A DNA stretch of 64,000 nt from Antedon mediterranea (lineage: Eukaryota > Echinodermata > Crinoidea > Comatulida > Antedonidae), in the NCBI RefSeq assembly GCF_964355755.1, contig NC_092677.1:9322601-9386600 (forward strand), in the 5' to 3' direction. Positions 32,201 to 41,109 of the stretch are shown here, in pieces; the stretch's first letter is position 1, and every line of letters starts with the position of its first letter. The notes below the pieces were generated by a model. It was not told the origin of the DNA, did no database searches, and saw only the letters and a program-made list of their open reading frames with translations. The position numbers and the translations under genes were made by a program.

Positions 32201-35200
32201 GTTTTCAGTATTTTAACCTCCAGCATCATGTTTCTAATCAAAATAACAACATACAGTAGAGAGCCAAAACAACGATCTTGCAATGATATTTTATGTTGTT
32301 GAATATTGAGATTTTTAATTTATTATCTAGGCTTGCTACTCTAGACACTATCCATAGCCTGGTTACCCCCCAGTACATCCATGCACTATATTACAATGTC
32401 ATTATGTACATTCACTGGTACAACATGAATATCCACTTAAATTGAAACTTTGACCTTTCATAATATGCTTTCCCTTGCACTCAGTGGGGTCTACGATGAG
32501 CAACTCATGGCACAGAAGTTCACTACAAGGAGCACTATATAGGCTGTGGATACAGGTTATCAAGTCTAAGCCGTTGACCATCAACCTGGTCCAACTACCT
32601 AATACTGCTCCCTGAAGCTTTGAGCTTTTCGGAACTCCATTTTCGGCCATTTGTTAATACATAGACCGCAGGTGAGTGTGGTAGGGGGAACTGATTCAAT
32701 TGACTTTTGTTTATTGTTTTATACACAGAAAATGTTGTATTTGCATCAGTGTCATTTTCCATTTTATACATTATAGCTTTTATATTAATTCTAATTGAAC
32801 ACCTAATATTATTCAAAAAGGTACAATTGAATTTACAGCTTTATAGCCAGGACTTTATAAAACAGACAAAGTTTTAAATTCTGAAAAAACTATAATTATT
32901 CATGATGATTACTGTGCATATTATCAAATGATATCAGTAAACTTGACAAGTCTATCTTGGTTTTTGTTTACTAGTTCAAGTCTATGAAACGCCATGTATG
33001 CCAAACTGTTTATTCTTTGTACAAATCGCTGTTTAGAAGAGATAGAGATATTATTACATCACACAAATCACAATAAAACTTAAGGAGGCTGAGGTACTGT
33101 AGTCGACACATTATTGGTTTATCATGTTTAGAGTAATAATCCAGTACGAAATGTAGCTTTATGGCAGGTTGAATATTTATTTGGCTGTATTTCATGGAAA
33201 TATGTTGTCGAATGGATGCGAAAAAATCATGTGTTACATTTTTTTTTCATGCACTAGGGGTCGGTAGCCCTTTTAAAATGGCAATATAATAAAAAAAAAG
33301 TAGAGTTGAACTTATTTTTTAATCTACCCCTTTCTTCTCATAAATTTTAATGAATTAATTTTATCAAAATTGATACAATAGATTTGGTGATTCAAATTCC
33401 AAGTACAGTTCTTATTATTGACACCACTGGGCCACTGATTGCAAATAAAAAATGTTGAATTTAATTTTGGAAATAACAATAAATTTCATATTAAAAATTC
33501 AATAATTTTAACTGAATAATGATGCATTATTTAAATAAAATTTAATTGGTTTACCTTTAATTTATTTTATAAATGATCATCTTTCCTGGAAATATATTGA
33601 AAATGCCTCTATAAAACTATTGATAGTTAATATTAACAGTTCCAATGGGGTTGATGAGAGTAATCAAAATTCAATAACATCAATAAATAGACAAATGTTT
33701 AAATGGGTAGTAGAATATTTTTGCCACAGAGTAGAACAGTAATTATATAGATATAACTACAGGTTGGTTTTCCAAACATGTAAAACAACATAATTTACAG
33801 CATTTCAAAAATCTGCCATGTACAGTAACACAACCATTAAATAAAAAATATACCGTGCTACTGCTATATAACTAAATAGGGCCGTAGCCAGGATCTGTCA
33901 AGGGGTGGTTTGGACACTAAGTATTTGGGACACTGCGCCCCCTATAATCCTCTATGATGATGATACACTATACTTCATAAATACTGTAGGTAACCGCAGC
34001 GTTTCATTTTTTATGTACGTCGGAAGGCTGTATACTTTATGCATGCTGACTGCCGTGATCTAAACAATATAGCTACGCGGTTGTCTGGCAGTATCCTTTG
34101 TACAAATCGTTCGTGCTGTATGATGAGTACGATACACGCGTCAATATCATGTTACATCCAGGAATTTAAGTTGAAAATCGGCAATTCATTTGCAACTATT
34201 AGAAATTTACAGACACATAGAGTTATTGACGAACGAGTTTACGAATTTTTAAATTTACAAATAACCTTTTGTACTGTTTGGCACGTATTTAGAGGATTTT
34301 CAGAGATGAGGGTGAGGTATTGGGCATGTCAGGGATGGGGGTTCGCAGTCAGTTAAGGGAGGTTTCCCCCTGTCTACGGGCCTGCTAAAACTATTTACCA
34401 TGAATATCCACTTAAATCGAAACTTTGATCTTTCATAATAAGCTTTTTTTCCCTTACACTCAGGTGGGGTCCATGCTGAAAATCCGGCACAGGAGTTCTC
34501 TACAAGGGGCACTATGGCTGTATGGCTCAGTTATCACATCTATACCTACCAACCTCATCCAACATACCTATACTGCCCCCTGAAGCTTGAGCTTTTCGGA
34601 ACTCCTAACAGTTGGCACTTGTTCATACACAGACCGCATTTGAGTGTGTAAAGGGACACTGCTTTGATAGGTCTTTGTTTATTTTTTTATACACAGAAAA
34701 TGTTGTATTTGCATCAGTGTCATTTTTCATTTAATACATTACATAACAGCTTTTATATTAATTTTAATTAAATACCTAATATTATTCAAAAAGCTACAAT
34801 TACATTACAGCTTTATAGCCACTGACTTGTAAAAGAGATAAACTTGTAAATTCTTAAAAAAACTATAATTATTCATGATATTACTGTGCATAATACTGTA
34901 TCAAATGACATAACCGTGAACTTGACAAGTCTATTGTTTGGTTTTTTGTGTATTTTCTGTTTATTTCCTCTAGATCAAATCTATGAAACGCCATGTATGC
35001 CAGCCAAACTGTTTATTCTTTTTACAAATCACTGTCCAGAAGAGAATTATAAAATAGTTTATCCATCCTGTAATCGGAGAGTTACTTGTTGTTGGATGTG
35101 TATGAAAGAAAAATTAAGGTTTAGCGTAATTAGTCCAATACAAATGTAACTTTATGGCAGGTTATATTTCATAAAACTACTGTATAAGCGAAAAAATCAT

Positions 35201-38200
35201 CAACAGCCACCATTTTTATTAATTATCAAAAGTAGTCAAATTTGCAGCTAGCCAATGGATTTTTCATTTTATTTGATTTTATTAAACTGAAAACATTATT
35301 TTCTGGTTTATATTGAAAATGCCTCTAATAGAATAAAAGTTTAAAACTATTAATAGTTAATATTAACAGTGGACTGATGAGAGTGATAAACATTTTGTGA
35401 GTATTTTAAACTCAAGCATCATGATGTTTCTAATTAAAAACATGATGACTACTATATAGTTATGAATAAGTAAACTGTTAATTTATGCTTCGTTATGGCC
35501 AATTAAAGTAGTAGTAGCTTTTGTAAACTGTTATTATCATAGTTAATACTCAGCTTTGCATGGGGAGGAGAGTTTAATCATAGAGATATTATAGTTCACT
35601 ATAATATCTCTATGGTTTAATTTATCACTTAATGACAGATTATTGACAACACGTCCCTGAATATCAATACATTATCATTTCAGTACAGTGAGATCTATAA
35701 AAAGTCAAACTCTGTAGCAAACATACTATAATAATCTGAATAGAACATTATTTGATTTAAATATTAGAATGGTTTTGGCAATACATCTATTACTGTGATA
35801 TTCTGTACAAATAATTAGCCTATTGTAGTAACCAGGGTTGTAGCTACAACAAACTATGTTGGGGAGATCTTTAAAGAGAACTACTACAATTGTTGGGTTA
35901 AAGAATAAAAATTAATGACTAATAATTGTTGGAACAAGGCAATTCAAATAAACATAAATTTAGACTGCTCACCTAAACCGCCTCTTCCATGGACAAAATT
36001 TAAAATCTCAAAAGAAGCAAGCATTAAAATCTCAATAAGCTTTAACAGATAAAATATTTGCAACCATAGTAAAATCATTTACTACTGACATTTAAGAATT
36101 CTTTAATCTTTCAGTACAACATTCAAGAAAAGAACTTGTTATCAGAACAGGTGACTTGCATATCATTAAATTTGGTAGAGACCAAAAAACTCTTAAATTA
36201 TCCAATTTCATGAAGATTTTCTTCTGAGAAATCAATGTGTATCTACATAAAATAATATGAATACAAAATATACCGTATCATAGTATGGCTTTATCAAGTA
36301 TTAATATTTCTCCATGTGGCAAAAAAATTAAATATTAACATACTGTACAAACTACAACATTGACCATGAAATACATTTGTGACAACATACATTACACCTG
36401 TAACTATTACCACAATTACTTTTGATTTATTTAGTAATTATTCCATGCTTACAGTTGGGTAATTGGATACTTGCAATTTGCAAACAAGATTTGATCAAGG
36501 AGGTTTACCCTAAGGGAAAATAAAATTAATCTTCATCCACATGAACAATGTTTGCAATATTCAATAATTTCTTAAAGTAAAAGATATTCTACATAATACA
36601 ATTTTGTGCATTTAATAGATGAATACTTTTTTTACGTTTTGATTAATTTTGACAGAAGACTGGTTTAGGATTGTTTGTACAAGCAACTATCGGCTTAAAA
36701 AGATTGAGTACGCAAGCTGAACATAAAATGGTAAGTTATATGGATAATAAAAATAATTAGTAAATGGCTACCAGGATTTAATTTTCCTTCTTCCTTAATT
36801 TTAAAGGACTTTCTGATTGTTGTATTTTTATATCATTATAATTTTCTGAATTACAGTACATTCTTTTTTTAAATAATCTTTTATTCTAAATGAATAATTT
36901 ATTATAATATTAAAAATAACATTATGTCAATGTATAAAGAACAGAATTAGAGGAAGAAAAATGAAATCATTTGAAAATCTTGGTACAGTAAGTTGGTGAA
37001 GTTTGAATGTAGAACCTCTTTTAAGGGGACACAATAAACTGTCCCCTTAATAATAGTGATTTCCCCTGAATAGGGGAGTACCAAAGGAAAGACTTCTATT
37101 CTTGACTATGTATAGCAAAATGTAATTAGTTTTTCTTTCAGTGTTGCACTTGTGTTCATTTATTTAAACCTGGCATTACTTAGTGTCTATTTCACTGACC
37201 ACTAGTAATAGGAAAGCACATCAATATCATTGATGTCCAGTTAAGGTGGTGGTCGATAATTAACACCTTAAGGTACCGTATTTGATGCTGTTTTGTGAAC
37301 AAATTATAAAGTATTTGTAACGTTTTAATATAAAAACTGCACAATTATTTTTATGTTAATCAAGAATTTTGTTAATGTTGGTAAAATGTAGACAGCACTG
37401 CAGATACTATTGTTACACCCTAACCCGTAAGTACAGTATTTACAGGGGGTACAATTTAATAGCAGACGAACATTTTAACCTGTTAGTGTTACTTAGTATA
37501 GAACCTTTATTATTAATAAGAGGAAACCCCCAAGGACCCATACTTTAAATTGTCCTTTTAATAGGAGGTGTCCCCTAAATAGGGGTTGGCACATATTTCC
37601 CTTCTGTTCATTAGTAGAAATGATCATGAGAGAGGAGGAGGGGTTACTGTAAGAAAACCAATGGTAAATTTATTAAATAAATAATAAATTAATACATTGA
37701 CAGACACAGAGGTACAGTTGTATTCAACCAAAAATGATATGAAAAATACAAACATAAACACATCATTTTATAGATCATTACAATAATAATAATTGAACAT
37801 CTTTTCTTTATAGAAATATTCAATATTATTTAACACAAACCTATGACCTACTTTGAACATATAAAAAAATAATCAATGCAAATTGATGTTTTCTGTATTT
37901 GCAATTGATGTTTTCTGTATTTGCTATTGTTGTTTAGTAACTAACGAATTATTGACACCTTTCCATGATAATACTATGAAATTATTCATACAGTCTACAT
38001 GTTATGTTTATCTATGTCTGTTGAGACTATAGATACTGTATGCTTAGTCTCTAGTCCTAGTTATACCATAGAGATATTATAGTGATCACTATAATATCTC
38101 TATGGTTATACTACTGTTTGTATAATGCACAAATTTATGAACACTTTGTGTTAGTTCCAAACTGCATTAGATTAGTTATTCAATGACAGTTAAAAAAATC

Positions 38201-38706
38201 ATGAGGGAATATTTCAACAATTTAATATACATCATAAACAGAAATGAACTGTTCATTAATATGAGGTAATATTGAAATATTAATCAAATCTTATCGTCTT
38301 ATAATTGTTTTTTTTTTAAATTATTTTATTTGATTCGATTTAACTGTATTATCCCCATAGGAAAACTCTGTTGGCTTTACTGTACATACAAAGATAATAA
38401 GAAATTTACAAGGAATGATAGAAAAGACAGTATCTTAAAATTAAAATATTACACATTATAAACACAATATAATATTTACAAAAAATAACATTCAAAATTG
38501 TCGGGTGATATACCAAAAAAACGATAAGGAGGAAATCTGTGGAAATGAAAAAAAGACATCCCGAGATTCGAATAAAATCAATAAATGTGAAAAATGCATC
38601 CTTGAAATTATGTCTACCTACCATTGTCGTAAAGAACATGTCCGCGCCACCTTTTCACATTATCGTCAACAGGTAAGCTACTGGCTTTGGTGCAACCTCC
38701 TCCCAT
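23245..38706 (-). CDS. 5'-nucleotidase-type metallophosphoesterase with ankyrin repeats
   Basis: Exons (minus): 38622-38706 (less certain), 29906-30166, 29533-29619, 28972-29111, 28636-28761, 27966-28088, 27603-27771, 27387-27482, 26962-27129, 26450-26631, 25972-26174, 25519-25718, 24898-25052, 24432-24587, 23245-24120; 3027 bases, or 1008 residues. Metallophosphoesterase motifs: HFNDVY (about 69-74), FFSGD, GNHDFDFG (140-147), ALTHM, GGHDHD (264-269). A 5'-nucleotidase C-terminal domain follows (about 363-560: INSGTFRSD, KDGYSVL). Ankyrin repeats lie near 652-770 (STPLMHAVEKNQVEASAILL), then a Glu/Asn/Lys-rich tail of about 230 residues. The proposed first exon reads MGGGCTKASSLPV, an N-myristoylation/palmitoylation-type start whose phase fits exon 2. 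No signal peptide is seen, unlike secreted CD73-type enzymes, so I infer a membrane-tethered or cytosolic enzyme of unknown substrate. Confidence 0.88.
24671..24783. mobile_element. Hairpin MITE family A, copy 6 (decayed)
   Basis: Recognisable by 'acattatcaaactttttgtg' and 'tttgggcacaa...acacagag'. In an intron of the nucleotidase-ankyrin gene. Confidence 0.6.
25111..25244. mobile_element. Hairpin MITE family A, copy 7
   Basis: Ends 'gctctgtctacactatcaaa' and 'tttgatagtggaggcaaagc', with a small internal duplication 'ttttttttcaaacta'. In an intron of the nucleotidase-ankyrin gene. Confidence 0.75.
26700..26790. repeat. Dispersed family B fragment
   Basis: 'tctggggacacctttac' followed by 'acagccaacccctattca' matches family B blocks. 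Intronic. Confidence 0.45.
26806..26861. mobile_element. Hairpin MITE family A, copy 8 (deleted core)
   Basis: Only the two ends remain: 'aaagctctatcaaactagtt' joined to 'agtttgatagtgtagataag', a 56-bp deletion derivative. Confidence 0.65.
27235..27310. repeat. Copy of the 22395-22570 interspersed repeat
   Basis: Shares 'aaattacaatacaaaagata', 'ttaagttcagc' and 'taggccctgggccct' with the other copy. It lies in an intron of the nucleotidase-ankyrin gene. Confidence 0.45.
28165..28480 (+). mobile_element. tRNA-derived SINE split by a MITE
   Basis: The head has a B-box-like 'GAGTTCAAATCC' near 28213 and continues 'cttaggcaagacactt', closely matching the SINE at 59205 ('cttagacaaaacacttt'). The tail 'ctctccacccaggtgtac' resumes after 28430. 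The two halves are separated by the MITE at 28267-28427. The 100-residue ORF here is not a gene. Confidence 0.7.
28267..28427. mobile_element. 161-bp MITE nested in the SINE
   Basis: A perfect inverted repeat of about 27 bp (including CTAGGCGAATTTGTTCGC) bounds it, extending less perfectly to AAGC/GCTT ends. Flanking TA on both sides fits a TA target-site duplication, as in Tc1/mariner-type MITEs. Local GC content is higher than in the surroundings. Confidence 0.8.
31530..33240. repeat. Tandem duplication, unit 1
   Basis: Matches 33310-35210 in order over many blocks: 'gatgcattatttaaataaaa', 'ttaatattaacagtt', 'catgtacagtaa', 'gaatatccacttaaat', 'gcttttcggaactcc', 'gaaacgccatgtatgcc'. Divergence is clear, so the duplication is not recent. 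Confidence 0.85.
33310..35210. repeat. Tandem duplication, unit 2
   Basis: Second unit of the 1.8-kb repeat. It differs from unit 1 by an inserted element at 33879-34383, which replaces about 320 bases of unit 1, and a short SINE-tail-like segment at 35045-35100. Confidence 0.85.
33879..34383. mobile_element. ~500-bp inserted element with inverted ends
   Basis: Starts 'agggccgtagccagga'; the reverse of the right end reads 'aggcccgtagacaggggg'. It is present only in unit 2 of the tandem duplication. An internal part (about 34220-34290) resembles the left edge of the window. Confidence 0.6.
35300..35440. repeat. Tandem duplication, partial third unit
   Basis: 'tattgaaaatgcctct', 'agttaatattaacagt', 'ctgatgagagt' and then 'agcatcatg...tttctaat' recur in the same order as in units 1 and 2, with an internal deletion. 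Confidence 0.7.
35579..35616. repeat. Near-perfect palindrome, copy 1
   Basis: CATAGAGATATTATAGT, then a one-base centre, then its exact reverse complement. The same sequence recurs at 38067-38106. Confidence 0.9.
37008..37085. repeat. Dispersed family B fragment
   Basis: 'agaacctcttttaagggg', 'gtccccttaataatag' and 'cccctgaataggggagta', a typical family B arrangement. Confidence 0.5.
37498..37592. repeat. Dispersed family B fragment
   Basis: 'tagaacctttattattaata' to 'gtcccctaaataggggttgg', about 490 bp after the previous copy. Confidence 0.5.
38067..38106. repeat. Perfect palindrome, copy 2
   Basis: CCATAGAGATATTATAGT followed by GATC-centred reverse complement; same arms as at 35579-35616. 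Confidence 0.9.
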
Positions 38707-38976
38707 CTTGTCTATTTTAAGATCATTGTTTATGTTTGTTATTTGTCAGAATTGACTGCAGATGAAGTTCTAACATGAACGTGAAGCTATCTGAAAATAC
38801 AAAGAACATGATGATTTTAATTTAGGCATTGGTTTTTGAAAAGCAGTATATGGTTAGCTAGAAGGAATGTTGCCAGACTGTTTTTTACATTATAAATAAT
38901 GAAGTAGAAATATCCATCTCTCTACCGGCTTTCAACACATTATCAGCACCACAAATAGATATAACTTGGAAGACTG

Positions 38977-39816
38977 AGGGCCTGTTTCTGCTGCAACTGC
39001 TCAAAATACGGTATAAAAATACGGTATAAAATACGATATTTTTTATACCGTATTTTTTAGTACCCCGTTTCTGCTAACAATACTTCTTGGGTGGTCGTGT
39101 TAAATTTCATCCTTTTTGCCCAAATTGCCAATCATTTATTTGGTCGATAATTAAAAGTCGTAATAAAGGAAGTTTAAGTTCAAGGCCTAGCCCTAGTGAT
39201 AGAGATGTTGTGAGAGCACAGAAAATATCGTAATGAGGACAAGTAATTCGTTGCCTCCCCAAGTTATTGTCTTTTGCAATGTTTTACTGCTTTCGCAGGC
39301 TCTTCAGCTTTGAGTTTACTTGCTTTGGAGACAAGTCTATTCCGTACTCCTGCTTTACTTTTTTAGAAATGTCTTTATAAATGTGGTTGTCCCTTTTATT
39401 ACCTTTTAGTTTGCCGGACATTTTAGCTTCCTCACCCCCTCCTTCCCCACCCCTGCTTCCCCACACAGATTTAAATAGTAAATACTGTGACGTCTTCGCT
39501 CCAAATTTTCGCCGAATATATCTATAGTTATACACGTGTGTAAAACAGCTGACAGCGACAGAAAATAAAAATGTCGCAGGTAAAAAAAAATACGGTATTT
39601 TTTATTGGCAGCAGAAAAGGGTACAAAAAATACGGTATAAATTTGTAAATGCCGTATTTTATCCACAAATTTTGTGGGGAAAATACGGTATATATATTTT
39701 TTTTATGAGTGCAGTTTCTGCTGCCAAAAAAATACGGTATAGGCCTAGGCCTATATACGGTATTAAAAAAATACCGTATTTTATACGGTATTTTCTTGGC
39801 AGCAGAAACAGGGCCT
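38977..39816. mobile_element. Harbinger-like non-autonomous transposon
   Basis: The ends AGGGCCTGTTTCTGCTGC and GCAGCAGAAACAGGGCCT are inverted. Sub-terminal regions are packed with 'tacggtat' and its complement in both orientations, giving strong secondary structure. A 46-codon Myb/SANT-like fragment lies inside. PIF/Harbinger elements encode a Myb/SANT-like protein beside the transposase; no transposase is visible here. The flanks do not show a clear TWA duplication. Confidence 0.75.
39284..39421 (-). pseudogene. Myb/SANT-like domain fragment in the transposon
   Basis: Reads MSGKLKGNKRDNHIYKDISK then KVKQEYGIDLSPKQVNSK and ends LKSLRKQ before a stop. This is the second half of a Myb/SANT-like DNA-binding domain of the kind carried by Harbinger transposons. 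The first helix with its Trp is absent or frameshifted, so this is most likely a remnant rather than a working gene. Confidence 0.6.
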
Positions 39817-41109
39817 ATGGCGAAGATAAAAATGGCTATTTTGACCGGCCAGGTGTAACAGAATAGATGATGGAGTACGTACAGGTGTGTATTGGTACGG
39901 GGGGAGAGAGCTTCTTCCAGCTAGCTGAGTTGCAAGTGAAGACGATCTGATATCGATGATGATGACAAAACCATGATGATCATATATGAGGAACACACAT
40001 CTAAGGTTAAGATACAAGATAAAATTACAACATGCTGAATTATAAAAGACTTACTAATTCAATGCTCTAATCAGTCATTTTGCCAATGTTTCTCTCCTCT
40101 TCTGACCTTCGAATGTTGTTTATGAATGTTTAGAAAGTTTTCGTTGTCTTTTCCCCCGTCTTCGCCGGCGACCTCGATCCATTCGTGCGTGTAATTTTCT
40201 CAATAGCGCCCCCTATAATAGCGCTAATTCTGTTACTTTTTAAAAACTATCGCTGGGAGTGTAGTGTGCGTACGTAGCAGCTGCCTATGCAATATTTTTT
40301 TTTTTAATCCAGTTTAACAAAAACTTTGAAAATGGAGAGATTTCAAATTAGATATTACGAAATCATCTTTAGTAAGACTACAATGGTATTAAACAACAAA
40401 ACAGTCAATTGCATCAATCATAAACTGATTTCTTCACCAATTTATACACACTCTGACAAAAACAATTTTTTGGAGATTAATTTCAAAGTTTATTCAGTTA
40501 TTTTCAAATATTATAATTGAAGAATTAATTACAACACATTTATTATAAAACAGAAAAAATATTGCTATAATATTTATACCAACTTTCTATAAATAAAGCC
40601 CAGAGAAATTAAAATTAATAATCACCTAAATTTCTTTCGTCTAAAAAGTGATTTCATGGTTGATATATCATCAATTGTCAAAAAATTTTCACTATTGCAT
40701 AGGATAGGACTCAATAAAACTACAGTATCTTAGAGGGACGGTTTTAACTGGATATTTTTGCCGAAATAATGGATGTTTTGGTGTCTCCCTACTTTTTTTT
40801 TCTATTCTACGATTCTCTTATTTTTTTTATTACAAAAAAAAATGTAACTGTGTATGCAACACGTGCATGTTGCAAAAGCTAGACCCAGTGGTGCAGTCTG
40901 AGCCTAAATGGAAGAAGACAAATTCTGCACTTCTCTTCATTTTCGAGAGAACATGTGGATGTTAGTGAAACACCCAAATTCTGATCTGTATAATAAAAGA
41001 AGAAATGTAATGGAATGTAATTGCGTATTGAAAATCTAGAAAAATACAGAAATAATTCCATTGCTATTTTATATAATGAGTAACGTATTGATGGAATCTG
41101 GATTTCTTT

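Larger units (their letters stand above)
30167..38621 (-). other. 8.5-kb first intron of the nucleotidase-ankyrin gene
   Basis: If exon 1 at 38622-38706 is right, this whole stretch is intron. It contains a 1.8-kb tandem duplication, an inserted element, two copies of a perfect palindrome, two family B fragments and AT-rich filler. An alternative first exon at 32599-32650 is discussed among the rejected items. No other gene is supported. Confidence 0.55.
38707..41109. other. Nucleotidase-ankyrin / CTSA intergenic region
   Basis: Contains the promoter side of the nucleotidase-ankyrin gene, a Harbinger-like element (38977-39816), a CpG-bearing patch at about 40140-40270 that could be promoter-like, and AT-rich sequence with no supported gene to the CTSA stop. 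Confidence 0.5.

Noticed and set aside
32599-32650. Alternative first exon MAENGVPKSSKLQGAVL for the nucleotidase-ankyrin gene
   Set aside because: It has a good start context and a phase-1 donor, so it could splice to exon 2, but it lies in a duplicated repeat unit (the second unit has lost the ATG) and the 38622-38706 exon looks more gene-like. Kept as a fallback.
36656-36730. Possible plus-strand exon (KTGLGLFVQATIGLKRL) with good acceptor and donor
   Set aside because: No phase-matched upstream or downstream coding exon and no recognisable family; it falls within the intron of an opposite-strand gene.
39284-39866. An intact DNA-binding protein gene
   Set aside because: Only half of a Myb/SANT-like domain is present and it lies inside a transposon with inverted ends.
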